A stretch of 64,000 bases of DNA from Azorinus chamasolen. Lineage: Eukaryota > Mollusca > Bivalvia > Cardiida > Solecurtidae. Position numbers and translations under genes: made by a program. Each line of letters opens with the position of its first letter. The stretch's first letter is position 1. The notes beneath the pieces were generated by a model. It worked only from the letters and a program-made list of their open reading frames with translations, was not told the origin of the DNA and did not search any database. Below are positions 10,437 to 21,407 of this stretch, piece after piece. The stretch is taken from contig OY755244.1 in the NCBI GenBank assembly GCA_963576725.1, positions 84,873,121 through 84,937,120 on the forward strand, in the 5' to 3' direction.

Positions 10437-10771
10437 ACCTTTCCCTGTTGAATATACATGTAAGAAATAATGACATCATTGATATTAATTGGATTATTAT
10501 CTATAATGGCATATTATGAAAACAAAACATTTTGGCACAGGCAAAAATTGTAATTTCAGATCTATATTATACCATAAGCATTTTCTTTTTACAGAGAAGA
10601 CCCTGATCAGACAGCTCCTATTGGAGCCGTCTAATTTTGGTTAACTCTATTTCTAATGGCATGAAAAGGCATTTATATGAAGAAAAGGATTATGCAAACA
10701 GATAAGATGCTGATCTGGATCTACTGTTTGAAAATGCAGGGAAAAGACATTTCCATGAGAGAAAGGGTTAA
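10433..10771 (+). mobile_element. MITE family B plus a second B right end
   Basis: 10433-10692 is a nearly complete B copy. 10695-10771 is a shorter right-hand piece (TGATCTGGATCTACTGTTTG ... AGAAAGGGTTAA). Confidence 0.65.
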
Positions 10772-11020
10772 TATATTTTATCCAACACAGTCAGTAAGTG
10801 GCTGCCACTAGGACTTTCCAAGTAATTATCACTTCATTTAGTGGGCGGGAATTTCCCAGGGTGCTTGTAAGTACAGGTAAATACAACAGCTGATTGTAGT
10901 TTGTATATAAAACATCAAGTACCCCAAGATGTTGAACTTCTGAAGCACAGGTTGTACAATATGTAAGATATTCGACACCTCTAAACACCCTAACTGTGCA
11001 GAATTTTAAAAGTGGTATGG

Positions 11021-11150
11021 TTAACCCTTTACTCCATAAATATGCTTTTCGATGGCTCCTATAGGTGTCGTCTGATCAGGATCTGCTCTGCTTGTTTAAG
11101 ACATGATACAGATCTGATTCTACAATTTTTATCAAAGCAGAAAATTCTCT
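11021..11150 (-). mobile_element. MITE family B, internally deleted
   Basis: TTAACCCTTTACTCCATAAA runs straight into GATGGCTCCTATAGGTGTCG, so one hairpin arm is missing. The rest continues as B interior. Confidence 0.55.
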
Positions 11151-11263
11151 TGAAACTGATATTTTTAGTGGCAAATTCTTGATGACTTACATACAAATAG
11201 TTTGAATTCAGATGAGTTGCCAAATGACTGTTTGACACCTTGACTAGATTTAGGAGAAAACAA

Positions 11264-11498
11264 TATGTATTTGTGAAACACAATGCCCCGATATGACCTT
11301 TGACCCTGAAGGATGACCTTGACCTTGACATGTCAACCCCTCAAAATGTGCAGCTTCAAGCGATACAGATGAATGCCAAATATAAAGTCTCTATCTCTAC
11401 TGGATCAAAAGTTATGACCAATGTTAAAGTTGGTGACAAACAAACAAACAGACAGGGCAAAACCATTATGCCCCAGATCTGATCTGGAGGGCATAAAA
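11264..11498. mobile_element. P3 element
   Basis: GTGAAACACAATGCCCCGAT start, GACCTTGACCTTGACATG, AAACAAACAGACAGG tract and end GGAGGGCATAAAAA. Confidence 0.5.
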
Positions 11499-11621
11499 AT
11501 GACAGAACTGCAGCAGAAGACAGTTTTTGCAGACAACAATAACTTAGTATACGAAGAATTAACCTTCAGCACTCTACTAGTGATTTTGTAATTGCCATTG
11601 CCAATGAGATACATGTACGAT

Positions 11622-11802
11622 GTTACTCAACATCTCAGTGACTACTCAATGTGTCAGTGACTACTCAATGTGTCAGTGACTACTCAACATCTCAGTGACT
11701 ACTCAACATCTCAGTGACTACTCAACATCTCAGTGACTACTCAACATCTCAGTGACTACTCAATGTGTCAGTGACTACTCAATGTGTCAGTGACTACTCA
11801 AC
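11622..11802. repeat. 19-bp tandem repeat (GTGACTACTCAACATCTCA)
   Basis: About 9.5 copies. Units alternate between two variants (AACATCTCA and AATGTGTCA). Confidence 0.9.
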
Positions 11803-11814
11803 AACTTATTCTGG

Positions 11815-11930
11815 GTTGTCAAATGGTTGGTTAATGCAGGATGAAAGTTATGCAGAAAGCTATGCTTTCTGTATTACTTTCATCCTGCATTAAGCAACCA
11901 CCAGTCCTGCTCTAATTAATTTTCATGAAT
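11815..11930. mobile_element. MITE family C, central part
   Basis: TGCAGGATGAAAGTTATGCA and its complement with tip AGAAAGCTATGCTTTCT. The outer ends are lost. Confidence 0.55.
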
Positions 11931-12360
11931 ATTCATTATGTGGTTCTAGTGTATGTATAATGATCAAAGCCCACACTTTTCTTGGAGAAAGCCTCTTGTG
12001 TAGAATGAAAATTGGTGCATTCTAAGGAAACACAAGTTTTATATGGTCTTCCCACTGTGTAATTGAGTTCAATTGCATTTTCCTTTTTTAATTTCCCTGG
12101 AAGATATAGGGCGCCTCCTATCCCATATATCAATGGTATAAAAAAGGAGAAAACAGTCTATATATCTGTCATATGAGAACATTTCCTATATTTCACCAAA
12201 ATGTATCAGTATAGTGTGGTTGGGATGTCATGTTTCTGCCCCTGGACCATCGTTGTGAAATTTTATGAGCACATAACTGTTACTGCAGGGAAGATTTACT
12301 CGAGGATCTAATATCAACATTCAAGCAAGTAAATTAGATCTATTCCTGCTTGATTTGTGT
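11931..12360. other. Intronic sequence, nothing recognised
   Basis: AT-rich single-copy-looking DNA without a supportable frame, hairpin or repeat family. Confidence 0.5.
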
Positions 12361-12553
12361 AACCTTTTGAGTGTGGGAAACAAACTAACTTTCACTTGCA
12401 AACAGTGTATGCCTAGATCAGATTTCCCTCTGATCTGCAATGTTTGCCATTCAAACTACTATAAGCAAATGGGATCTTTCATACAAAATGGTTTCTTCTA
12501 ATAAACAATGATGGACCTTCCACTTTTATGTTTTTAATAAGCATTCAAAGGTG
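12361..12553 (-). mobile_element. Family G element, eroded
   Basis: CCTTTTGAGTGTGGG start, GCAAACAGTGTATGCCTAGA hairpin, AACAATGATGGACCTTCCAC and end GCATTCAAAGG match family G. Confidence 0.5.
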
Positions 12554-12644
12554 TAATGGACAAAAGCAAGAATGTGCTATAAAATTATTGTTATGGATTT
12601 CATTTGTGCTGCAATAGTCTCTAATATTAGACAATTGGATTCTA

Positions 12645-12740
12645 TAGTCACCCCTTTAGCCTACAAATATTCTTGTAAGAAATAATTACTATGAATATTC
12701 ATTGGCTGAATTTGTAGAACAGTATAAAAACATTGGCTTT
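12645..12740 (+). mobile_element. Family B left fragment
   Basis: CTACAAATATTCTTGTAAGA ... ATTGGCTGAATTTGTAGAAC, cut by family A-like sequence. Confidence 0.5.
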
Positions 12741-12767
12741 TTTCAGGCTATAGTTGGACCTAACCTT

Positions 12768-13056
12768 TTTTAGGCTATATTTAGACCCAACCTCTTTGAA
12801 TAAATTCACCGCCTTTGAACCCACATATCCAGTGTGAAAAAAACGCTATATAATAAATGTGGTATAATTATAATATCGTGAATGAGCATTATTTTACTAG
12901 CAAAAAGGAAATTTTTAGAATTGTGTAGTTTTGAAACCATTATGATAAATGTAACATTTGATCCTATGTAGCAAATACTTTATTTCATCACAATGGTTTC
13001 AAATAGTGACTTTTACAGAGGTGTTTAAAGGTGTCAATATGTGGGAATTGGTTACG
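12768..13056 (-). mobile_element. MITE family A, degenerate and expanded
   Basis: Minus orientation: AGGCTATATTTAGACCCAAC ... CCATTATGATAAATG ... GACTTTTACAGAGG. About 60 bp of unrelated AT-rich sequence sits inside its left part. Confidence 0.5.
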
Positions 13057-13092
13057 TAGTCTCTTAAGAGAGGTTCTTCAGTAGAATCAGTA

Positions 13093-13300
13093 TACAGCAA
13101 AATCTCGATTATTCGAATTTTCTGTATAAAAGAATTTAGACCCTTTTAGGCAGGTGGCTGCTTAATGCATGGTGAAAGTCATGCAGAAAGCTCCTGGAGG
13201 AGCTTTCTGCATGACTTTCACCATGCATTAAGCTGCCACCTGTCTTAAAGATCGATAATAATACGTATTTTAGTGTTTGAATAATCGAAGTTTCACTGTA
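13093..13300. mobile_element. MITE family C
   Basis: TA-flanked. Ends CAGCAAAATCTCGATTATTC / GAATAATCGAAGTTTCACTG. The hairpin ATGCAGAAAGCTCCTGGAGG is perfect over more than 30 bp per arm. Confidence 0.75.
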
Positions 13301-13715
13301 TATATTTTCAGGGGGAGAGAACAGTGTAGACCCAGGCAAGCCATCATATGCAACTGATGAGGTTTTTCACTGGAACTGATCAGCACCTGCAATAATTCAC
13401 CTCCCAGCCCGATACAGAGTCGGCCCTCAACAGGTGCTATGTCTGAGACGCATTGGTCTGCTCTGGATCTACTCTGTTTGCACAAGCACTGATGGAATGT
13501 TTTACATGGCTCAGCTAATACAATTAATGCTAATAATATATGCCTCCCATTTGGTCATAGGAAGGCAGCTGATTGTGAATTTCTCTAATGATATTCCCTG
13601 AGAAATACCATCTAATGTACAGACACCAACTTTGACACAGAATCACTCTAATGTTCGCCCGACATGCAACACTATTGTTCCACCACGATGTGTCAGACTG
13701 ACAGGATAATCTTGG

Positions 13716-13812
13716 TCTGATAATTATGTCTCAGTGAGACAGTTATGTATATAGCATTGAAAATCTGATAATTATGTCACAGTGAGACAGTTATGTACCT
13801 AGCTTTGAAAAT
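13716..13812. repeat. Tandem duplication of about 53 bp
   Basis: TCTGATAATTATGTC(T/A)CAGTGAGACAGTTATGTA...TAGC(A/T)TTGAAAATC occurs twice. Confidence 0.75.
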
Positions 13813-13893
13813 CAGCCTATTTCATGTAATGCCAAGTATGTATTTACGAAACAGATTGAGGTCTTAGAGCGAGACTTAAATTCATTGCTTCTC

Positions 13894-14066
13894 TTAACCC
13901 ATTCCCTCATATTGAAGCCTTTTGATGCCTCTGCAAAAGTCTACTGTTGAAACCATTGTGATAAATAGAGCATTTGCTAAACTTTTCCTTTTCTCTAGTT
14001 AATACTCCTTTTCAGTAGATTTATTCAAAGAGGTTGGATCTAAAAATAGCATGAGGAAATGGGTTG
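13894..14066 (+). mobile_element. MITE family A, right hairpin arm deleted
   Basis: TTAACCCATTCCCTCATA then ATAGAGCATTTGCT joins directly to AAACTTTTCCTTTTCTC. End ATGAGGAAATGGGTT. Confidence 0.65.
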
Positions 14067-14323
14067 ACCCTTTCCTTCATATAAACATGTGATCATGCAT
14101 TTGCAAACAGCTCTAAAGCAGACCCAGATCAGACGGCTCTTATAAGAGCCGTCTGATCAGGGTCTGCTCTGTTTGCCAATGGAATTTGAAAGATATGCTT
14201 CTTTACTTTCTAAAATGGTTAAAATGTACCACCTTCCATATTTCTTCATAACAATTTTGCCATGAATATTCAATAAATATTGAAATTTGGAATAAACCTA
14301 GAACAGGAAACCGAAAGGGTTAA
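14063..14323 (-). mobile_element. MITE family B (B2 type)
   Basis: Nearly complete minus-orientation copy with tip GGCTCTTATAAGAGCC and end GAAAGGGTTAA. Confidence 0.7.
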
Positions 14324-14392
14324 GTTATATAAGCAGCTTTAAAATTGTCATGTACCTAATTTTCCAGGTTGAATTTTACGTTAAATTTTCTT

Positions 14393-14658
14393 TTAACCCA
14401 TTCCCTCATATTGACGACTGTAAAAGTCACTTTGTGAATCCATTGTGATAAATCCTATAGGAGCAAATGCTCTAATTATCACAATGGTTACAAAATTCTA
14501 AAATTTTCCTTTTCTCTAGTTAATGCTCTTTTTCCGCAGATTTATTCAAAGAGGTTGTATCTAAAAATAGCCTACGAGGTAATGGGTTAATGCCAGAATT
14601 TAATCAATATTCATAATAGGCGGAGTCCAGTATGAAAATTCATCAGGTAAAGGGTTAA
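14393..14658 (+). mobile_element. MITE family A followed by a B end
   Basis: A copy between TTAA 14393 and 14590 with tip CTATAGGAGC. 14591-14658 is a B-type terminus ending TCAGGTAAAGGGTTAA. The plexin exon 3 donor lies 14 bp further on. Confidence 0.65.
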
Positions 14659-14671
14659 TTCTGTTACATAC

Positions 14672-14794
14672 CTTTCTCTTGCTCATGGCGTAGATATGGT
14701 GATCATTGACGCGGATATCTTTGTTGATTGGCGAGCCCAAGTCTACCACCACCTCATCATACTCACGGGCTCTCTCATGGGTCTCTAACACAAT
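14672..14794 (-). CDS. Plexin coding exon 3: end of the Sema domain
   Basis: This 41-codon, phase 0/0 exon has a strong acceptor (nine T then CCAG) and donor AAG|GTATGTAA. The peptide begins IVLETHERAREYDEVVVDLG and continues GSPINKDIRVNDHHIYAMSK. Plexins have G-SPI-(R/K)D with an (I/L)Y-M/L-(S/T)-K strand at the same place, just before the PSI domain, so this closes the Sema propeller. It follows exon 2 (GNGKLKK|IVLE) without a gap relative to the family, so no exon seems to be missing in the 36.5-kb intron. Confidence 0.9.
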
Positions 14795-15007
14795 CTGGAA
14801 AAAAAAAGTGACTCTGACAGTGAGTAAAGTAATTTACAGCACAGTATATGGGTCTTATTAGGGCACAACAATGCAAAGAAAGCTTCTGGATCCATGTCTA
14901 ATTTCATGAAAATGAAAAATATGGGATATGGATTCTGGAACTGATTTACACTACACTAATTCATCAATGCAGTACATTAATACCCTGGAATTCTAGTTAA
15001 GAAGTTA

Positions 15008-15120
15008 GATCTTTTTAGGCAAGTAGCTGCTCAATGCAGGATGAAAGTCATGCAGAAAGCTCCTCTGGAAGCTCTCTGCATTGCATTCACCCTGTATTAT
15101 GCTGCAACCTGACTTACAGA
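15008..15120. mobile_element. MITE family C, central part
   Basis: TGCAGGATGAAAGTCATGCA hairpin with tip CTCCTCTGGAAGC. Termini missing. Confidence 0.5.
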
Positions 15121-15149
15121 CCTGCATTAACACTGATCTGAACGTCCAG

Positions 15150-15197
15150 TTAACCCTTTCCTCCATAAATACGGCTTTCTACGCCTCTGTAAAAGTC
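15150..15197 (+). mobile_element. Family A left-end fragment
   Basis: TTAACCCTTTCCTCCATAAA ... GCCTCTGTAAAAGTC. Confidence 0.5.
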
Positions 15198-15340
15198 TGT
15201 ATTGAAAGATGGGGAACAATTAAGTTATTACAATTACAGATTCTTGTATATGACAGACAGTGCAGCCCCTGACAAAATTCCACATCGAAGAAGAGGCTAG
15301 TCTGGATCTTCACTTTTACCAGAGAGCAGCTCAAATTTTT

Positions 15341-17803
15341 AAACAAGAGGGCCAGAATGGCCCTGAAGCGCTCACCAGACAACCAGAGGAGAAGATTTTC
15401 AAAGTTTTCACTATATGTTTCTATAGAAAACTAGCCGGCCCTGCGAAAAACTTGTAGGGGACCTGAACATGATGCTATGTGCCAAATATGAAAGCTGAGA
15501 CTAACCTTCCAGTTTCAGAGAAGAAGATTTTCAAAGATTTCACTATTTGTTTCTATTGAAAACTGTCCACCCCTGGGGCGGGGACAATTTTGACCAGAGA
15601 CCATAATTAATATAACTTTAGTAGACGACCTGAACATGATGCTATGTGCCAAATATGAAAGCTGAGAGCCTTCCGGTTTCAGAGAAGAAGATTTTCAAAG
15701 ATTTCACTATTTGTTTCTACTGAAAACTGCCCACCCCTGGGGCGGGGCCGATTTTGACCCCGGGGCCATACATTATATAACTTTTGTAGAGGACCTGAAC
15801 ATGATGCTATGTGCCAAATATGAAAGCTGAGAACCTTCCAGTTTCAGAGAAGAAGATTTTCAAAGATTTCACTATTTGTTTCTATTGAAAACTGCCCGTC
15901 CCTGGGGCGGGGCTAATTTTGACCCCGGGGCCATAATTTATATAACTTTTGTAGAGGACCTGAACATGATGCTATGTGCCAAATATGAAAGCTGAGAACC
16001 TTCCAGTTTCAGACAAGAAGATTTTCAAAGATTTCACTATTTGTTTCTATTGAAAACTGCCCACCCCTGGGGCGGGGCCAATTTTGACCCTGGGGCCATA
16101 ATTTATATAACTTTTGTAGAGGACCTGAACATGATGCTATGTGCCAAATATGAAAGCTGAGAGCCTTCCAGTTTCAGAGAAGAAGATTTTCAAAGATTTC
16201 ACTATATGTTTCTATTGAAAACTGCCCACCCCTGGGGCCGGGCCAATTTTGACCCCGGGGCCATAAATAACATAACTTATGTAGAGGACCTTAACATGAT
16301 GCTATGTGCCAAATATGAAAGCTAAGAACCTTCCAGTTTCAGAGGAGAAGATTTTCAAAGATTTCACTATTTGTTTCTATTGAAAACTGTCCACCCCTGG
16401 GGCGGGGCCAATTTTGACCCTGGGGCCATAATTTATATAACTTTTGTAGAGGAACTGAACATGATGCTATGTGCCAAATATGAAAGCTGAGAGCCTTCCA
16501 GTTTCAGAGAAGAAGATTTTCAAAGATTTCACTATTTGTTTCTATTGAAAACTGCCCACCCCTGGGGCCGGGCTAATTTTGACCCCGGGGCCATAATTTA
16601 TATAACTTTTGTAGAGGACCTGAACATGATGCTATGTGCCAAATATGAAAGCTGAGAACCTTCCAGTTTCAGACAAGAAGATTTTCAAAGATTTCACTAT
16701 TTGTTTCTATTGAAAACTGCCCACCCCTGGGGCGGGGCCAATTTTGACCCTGGGGCCATAATTTATATAACTTTTGTAGAGGACCTGAACATGATGCTAT
16801 GTGCCAAATATGAAAGCTGAGAGCCTTCCAGTTTCAGAGAAGAAGATTTTCAAAGATTTCACTATATGTTTCTATTGAAAACTGCCCACCCCTGGGGCCG
16901 GGCCAATTTTGACCCCGGGGCCATAAATAACATAACTTATGTAGAGGACCTTAACATGATGCTATGTGCCAAATATGAAAGCTAAGAACCTTCCAGTTTC
17001 AGAGGAGAAGATTTTCAAAGATTTCACTATTTGTTTCTATTGAAAACTGTCCACCCCTGGGGCGGGGCCAATTTTGACCCTGGGGCCATAATTTATATAA
17101 CTTTTGTAGAGGACCTGAACATGATGCTATGTGCCAAATATGAAAGCTGAGAGCCTTCCAGTTTCAGAGAAGAAGATTTTCAAAGATTTCACTATTTGTT
17201 TCTATTGAAAACTGCCCACCCCTGGGGCGGGCCAATTTTGACCCCAGGGCCATAATTTATATAACTTTTGTAGAGGACCTGAGCATGATGCTATGTGCTA
17301 AATATGAAAGCTGAGAACCTTCCGGTTTCAGAGGAGAAGATTTTCGAAGATTTCACTATATGATTATATTGAAAACTGCCCACCCCTGGGGCGGGGCCAA
17401 TTTTGACCCCAGGGCCATAATTTATATAACTTTTGTAGAGCACCTGAACATGATGCTATGTGCCAATTATAAAAGCTGAGAACCTTCTGGTTTCAGAGAA
17501 GAAGATTTTCAAAGATTTCACTATATGTTTCTATTGAAAACAAGGCACCCATGGGGCGGGGTCAATTTTGACCCCAGGGGCATAATTTATATAACTTTTG
17601 TAGAGGACCTGAATATGATGCTTTGTGCCAAAGATGAAAGTTGAGATCCCTGTAGATTCAGGAGAAGATTTTTAAAGGTTCAAATTGTTGACGACGAACG
17701 ACGAACGACAAACGACGAACGACGGACGACGGACGACGCACGCCGACGGACAAAAGGCGATCACAAAAGCTCACCCTGAGCACTTTGTGCTCTGGTGAGC
17801 TAA
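15341..17803. mobile_element. P1 element, long form: 14 tandem units of about 165 bp (pearl/Helitron-like)
   Basis: Left end AACAAGAGGGCCAGAATGGC. Then come 14 copies of a 165-bp unit (each with ACATGATGCTATGTGCCAAA), an ACGACGAACG microsatellite at 17677-17740 and the terminal hairpin GCTCACCCTGAGCA / TGCTCTGGTGAGC ending in CTAA. A left block, tandem core, microsatellite and right terminal hairpin with CTRR-type end match the layout described for bivalve pearl elements and other Helitron-associated elements. No Rep/helicase frame is present. A short form lies at 32514-33005. Confidence 0.65.
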
Positions 17804-18523
17804 AAATTCCTAATTATATGGTCTGAAGATACGAAACTCACAAAACATTATCTTTCTCTTGTGAAACTCAACATTGAAGATATTCTCACACTACTGTGCT
17901 TGGTTCCCACAGCTTATGCTAGGAAAATTCAAGGCCAAGAATAAAGAGACACCTTATTCAATGAAAAGCAATCAGAGTGACAAACATCCATAAGTTTTGC
18001 TTTAAGAGTCTGAGAAGACAAGATCTTCAATTCTCTTCCAAAAGCTGCTAGTATCAAAATTCAAAAAAGAAATATTTGATTTTCCTCCAGGGGATAGATT
18101 CCTCGAGCATGAAATTTAATTTCAGTCATTCTTCGAAGCATTGTGAGCCAATTTCCTGCAATATGAAAACAATCTTGCTGACATTTCTAAAGTTTCAATC
18201 ACTTACAAATTGAAATCTTGCAAAGCAATAAAGATCTTAGGTAAATATCATTGGAATAACAAAGGCAAAGAATTCTCCAATAACATACAAACTAGGTTAA
18301 ATTGCATCAATACGAGATGTCTGGAAGATTTCAAAACTTGGAAGACTTCTTAAAATCTAGTTAGCCCTTTAAAAAATTTGGATGTTAAAGCTAGAATGTA
18401 TTCTGCTGAGATTCTAAACAGTTTAATCCATCCATTCCGAGTCTCGTAAGCCTTGGAGTGATTTAATTTCCACAGTAATGAGTTACACATCCATTGAATA
18501 CGAGAGATCAGACAATAAAATGA
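17804..18523. other. Intronic sequence, nothing recognised
   Basis: AT-rich sequence with no supportable frame or known repeat. Confidence 0.5.
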
Positions 18524-18888
18524 TACAGTGCTCCCTCCCTGCAATGGCCCTCTCAATAACGATTCCCTCCTTACAACAACGCATGTCACTGTTTCCGAAA
18601 CAACAAGGCTCCAGAAACAACTTTTTCCATCGTATTTTCTTTATGCCTCCATCAAACCCTATGTTGTGACCACTCTTTAGAATCGTCACTTTGTGACGAT
18701 TCTAAAGAGTGGTCACAACATAGGGTTTGATAGAGGCATAACGGTTTTAGTTCTCGAAATGCACCTTATCTGGGGATCTGCAAACAAGCTAATTATGTTT
18801 GATTTTCCCTCCCTATAACAACTCCCTCTGAACAACACATACAATCTTCGTATCCCAAAGGGTGTCGTTGTAGAGAGGGAGCACTGTA
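18524..18888. mobile_element. C-related TA element with a family D hairpin inside
   Basis: TA-flanked ends CAGTGCTCCCTCCCTGCAAT / TGTAGAGAGGGAGCACTG are inverted repeats of a pogo/Tigger-like variant. The middle holds the D hairpin. Confidence 0.65.
18635..18745. repeat. Hairpin family D
   Basis: ATCAAACCCTATGTTGTGAC ... and its complement around the tip CGTCACTTTGTGACG. The arms are perfect for over 40 bp. Confidence 0.75.
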
Positions 18889-18940
18889 CAGTTAACGATG
18901 TCCCTTATGAATATTCAGGTAAGAATGAATATCACGACCA

Positions 18941-19136
18941 TTAACCCATTACCTCATAGGTTATTTTAAATCCAACCTCTTTGAATAAATCTACCAAAAA
19001 GGAGCATTTACTAGAGAAAAGTAAAATTTAGAATTGTGTAGTTCTGAAGCCATTGAGCAAATGCTTCATCACAATGGTTTCAAAAGGTGACTATTACAAA
19101 GGCTTCAAAAGACGTCAATATGAGGGAATGGGTTAA
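18941..19136 (-). mobile_element. MITE family A inserted in B
   Basis: TTAACCCATTACCTCATAGG ... GAGGGAATGGGTTAA. Removing it leaves the uninterrupted B sequence GACCA-TTAA-TTAGCTG. The central hairpin is shortened. Confidence 0.75.
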
Positions 19137-19310
19137 TTAGCTGAATTTTTATAATGGTACAACTATTTTTACCTGAGGAAAAACCACAGAATCAGATCTA
19201 CAGCATTATAAGCAAACAAAACAGACTCCATCCATTATGAATATTAATAATTTAACATTTTTATTTAAATCAAGTGAATACATTGCCATGAAATATAGTA
19301 TAGAAATAGA

Positions 19311-19432
19311 GACATACATTCTATACATGTACAGGGCCTGTGTGATATGGGTCAACTCTATACATGTACAGGGGCTGTGTGATATGGGTCAACTCTATAC
19401 ATGTACAGGACCTGTGTGATATGGGTCAACTC
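19311..19432. repeat. 37-bp tandem repeat inside a B copy
   Basis: Three units of CTATACATGTACAGG(G/A)CCTGTGTGATATGGGTCAACT type, replacing the B hairpin. Confidence 0.8.
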
Positions 19433-19474
19433 TGTTTGCAAAGGCATCCACAGGCGTCTCTATGACGTAAATGG

Positions 19475-19686
19475 TTAACCCATTCCCTCATATTGACGCC
19501 TTATGACCCATTCCCTCATATTCACGCCTTTTGATGCCTCTGTAAGTCACTTTATGATCGAAATCATTGTGATAAAACTACATAATCCTAAAATTTTCTT
19601 TTTTCTAGTAAATGCTCCTTTTTGGCAGTCTCATCATTTATTCAAAGAGGTTTAATTTAAATAGCCTATGTCAGTGAATGGGTTAA
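19475..19686 (+). mobile_element. MITE family A, hairpin deleted, left end duplicated
   Basis: The terminal ACCCATTCCCTCATATT.ACGCCTT is present twice at the left. The central hairpin is reduced to CATTGTGATAAAACTAC. Confidence 0.65.
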
Positions 19687-19905
19687 ACGTTTTTCCTTAT
19701 TTATAAACATAAGAAGATCCAGATCAGGCAGCTCCTCAATGGGAGCCATCTGATCAGGTTCTGCTCTGTTTACTTTTGCTCTGATTCTACAAATTTTGTC
19801 CAAGCAAAACATTTCCTTGAAATGTTTATATCATAAATATTCAGTTAATAAATATTCATGATGTCATTATTTCTGACATGAATATTGAACAGGGAAAGAA
19901 GGGAA
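19683..19905 (-). mobile_element. MITE family B
   Basis: Minus orientation. Tip GCTCCTCAATGGGAGCC. The end GAACAGGGAAAGAAGGG has no TTAA. Confidence 0.6.
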
Positions 19906-19919
19906 AAAGATGAAGTTGT

Positions 19920-20139
19920 TTAACCCATTCCCTCATAATGCCTTTTGACGCTTCTGTAAAAGTCACCCATTGAAACCATTGTGATAAATAGAGCATTTGC
20001 TCCTATTATAAGGAGCAAATGTTCTATTTATCAAAATGGTTTCAAACTACAAAATTCCTTTTCTCTAGTTAATGCTCCTTTTTGGTAGATTTATTCAAAG
20101 TGTTTGGATCTAAAAATAGCCTATGAGGTAATGGGCTAA
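19920..20139 (+). mobile_element. MITE family A
   Basis: Complete apart from CTAA instead of TTAA at the right end. Tip TGCTCCTATTATAAGGAGCA. Confidence 0.75.
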
Positions 20140-20741
20140 ACAGTTACTTTATGCAGAGTAAAATAATTGTTTCACCAAGATAGAAACAGTTTCACACTCT
20201 AACTTATATATTTTTAATAGAAATCGGGGGAATTTATTTTTAGAATTGTTACACATGAGCATTGTTGCTCATGATAATTACTCAGGCTCAGAGACAAAAT
20301 ATGCAGCCCCTGATCAGTTAGTTGTCAATTCCAACACGGCAACTAGTATGTGATCTGACACGGTTTGTAAATATCTCAATTACATTTTACATGACTGTGA
20401 CACCCAACAAAATTGGTTAGATCAGCAGAAGCAAGGCCGATAATGGATGTGTCTTCAAATACTCAGAGGAAAACAATAATTTACATACGAAATTTGCGAC
20501 ACAATCAGACTGGGACCCCAGTCAATCTGAAAAAAATATGCAAAATAGACCTCACACTTGGTTGGAAAAGAAACGCAATAAGGAATGTTTTATCGAAACA
20601 AAGTCAACAGCTTTTTACTGAAACTATGTAAACATAGTGAACTTTAAAACTGATCCTATACATTTTATAGGCAATTTCTTCATATGGGTTGCAAACAATT
20701 TGGCCAAGATCGCAATGTCACTGTAGAGATGTAGATATAGA
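20140..20741. other. Intronic sequence with one small palindrome
   Basis: Apart from ATGAGCATTGTTGCTCAT (20255-20272) nothing is recognised. The 72-codon frame here has no family features. Confidence 0.45.
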
Positions 20742-20880
20742 GAATAATAGGTTAGTGCCGTAGATGGGACACCTTTATCCGACGAGGGGAGAAAACGTTG
20801 AGGCGAGGCTTGCCGAGCCTCAACTGTTTTCTCTCCGAGTCGGATAAAGGTGTCCCATCTACGGCACTAACCTATTATTC
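20742..20880. repeat. Long hairpin, 139 bp
   Basis: Arms GAATAATAGGTTAGTGCCGT ... and its near-perfect complement. The stem is about 60 bp, closed by GGCGAGGCTTGCCGAGCC. It is more GC-rich than its surroundings and belongs to none of the A-I families. Confidence 0.75.
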
Positions 20881-21407
20881 GATTTATCCAGTCAATATAG
20901 TTAAATGTCTTTTTATAGACTCATAACACTCTTGAAATAATTTACATTGAAAATGCAGTTTTTCGATCAACGGATCCCTCCCTTTTCACTTCCATTTAGA
21001 CGTAAATAGATCTAATGAGCTACCGCAGAGGAATATAGTTTCGATACTTGCATTACTAGAAGGGAAACGTGGTTGAATTTGAAAAATAAGATGATTTGAA
21101 TCGTGGGTCGATAAGTTATTTCAAACAGACATGATTATATTCTCTGGTCAAATTCGAGTTACGTAGTCTCGGTTTCTATTTTTAGATAGACCTAACGTCA
21201 CTCATAAATCGATGGAACTGAACAGGCTATATTTAGGTTTATGACTATCACCGCCCCTGTAAGAGTTTATCAATCAAATTATCATGAGAGTGAAAAGAAA
21301 ACATTTACTTGTCAATCTTTGCTTCCAGGTTTGATTTTATCAAAAACAGGTTTTGCCAGCGGTGGATTAAATTAATAAAACTGATAAATCAACGTCATTT
21401 TGTATGT

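Larger units (their letters stand above)
18895..19478 (+). mobile_element. MITE family B with an A copy and a tandem expansion inside
   Basis: The B left end, then A at 18941-19136 inserted at a TTAA of B, then B interior (TTAGCTGAATTTTTATAATGG), then the 37-bp tandem array and the B right end GTTTGCAAAGGCATCC ... GGTTAA. Confidence 0.6.
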
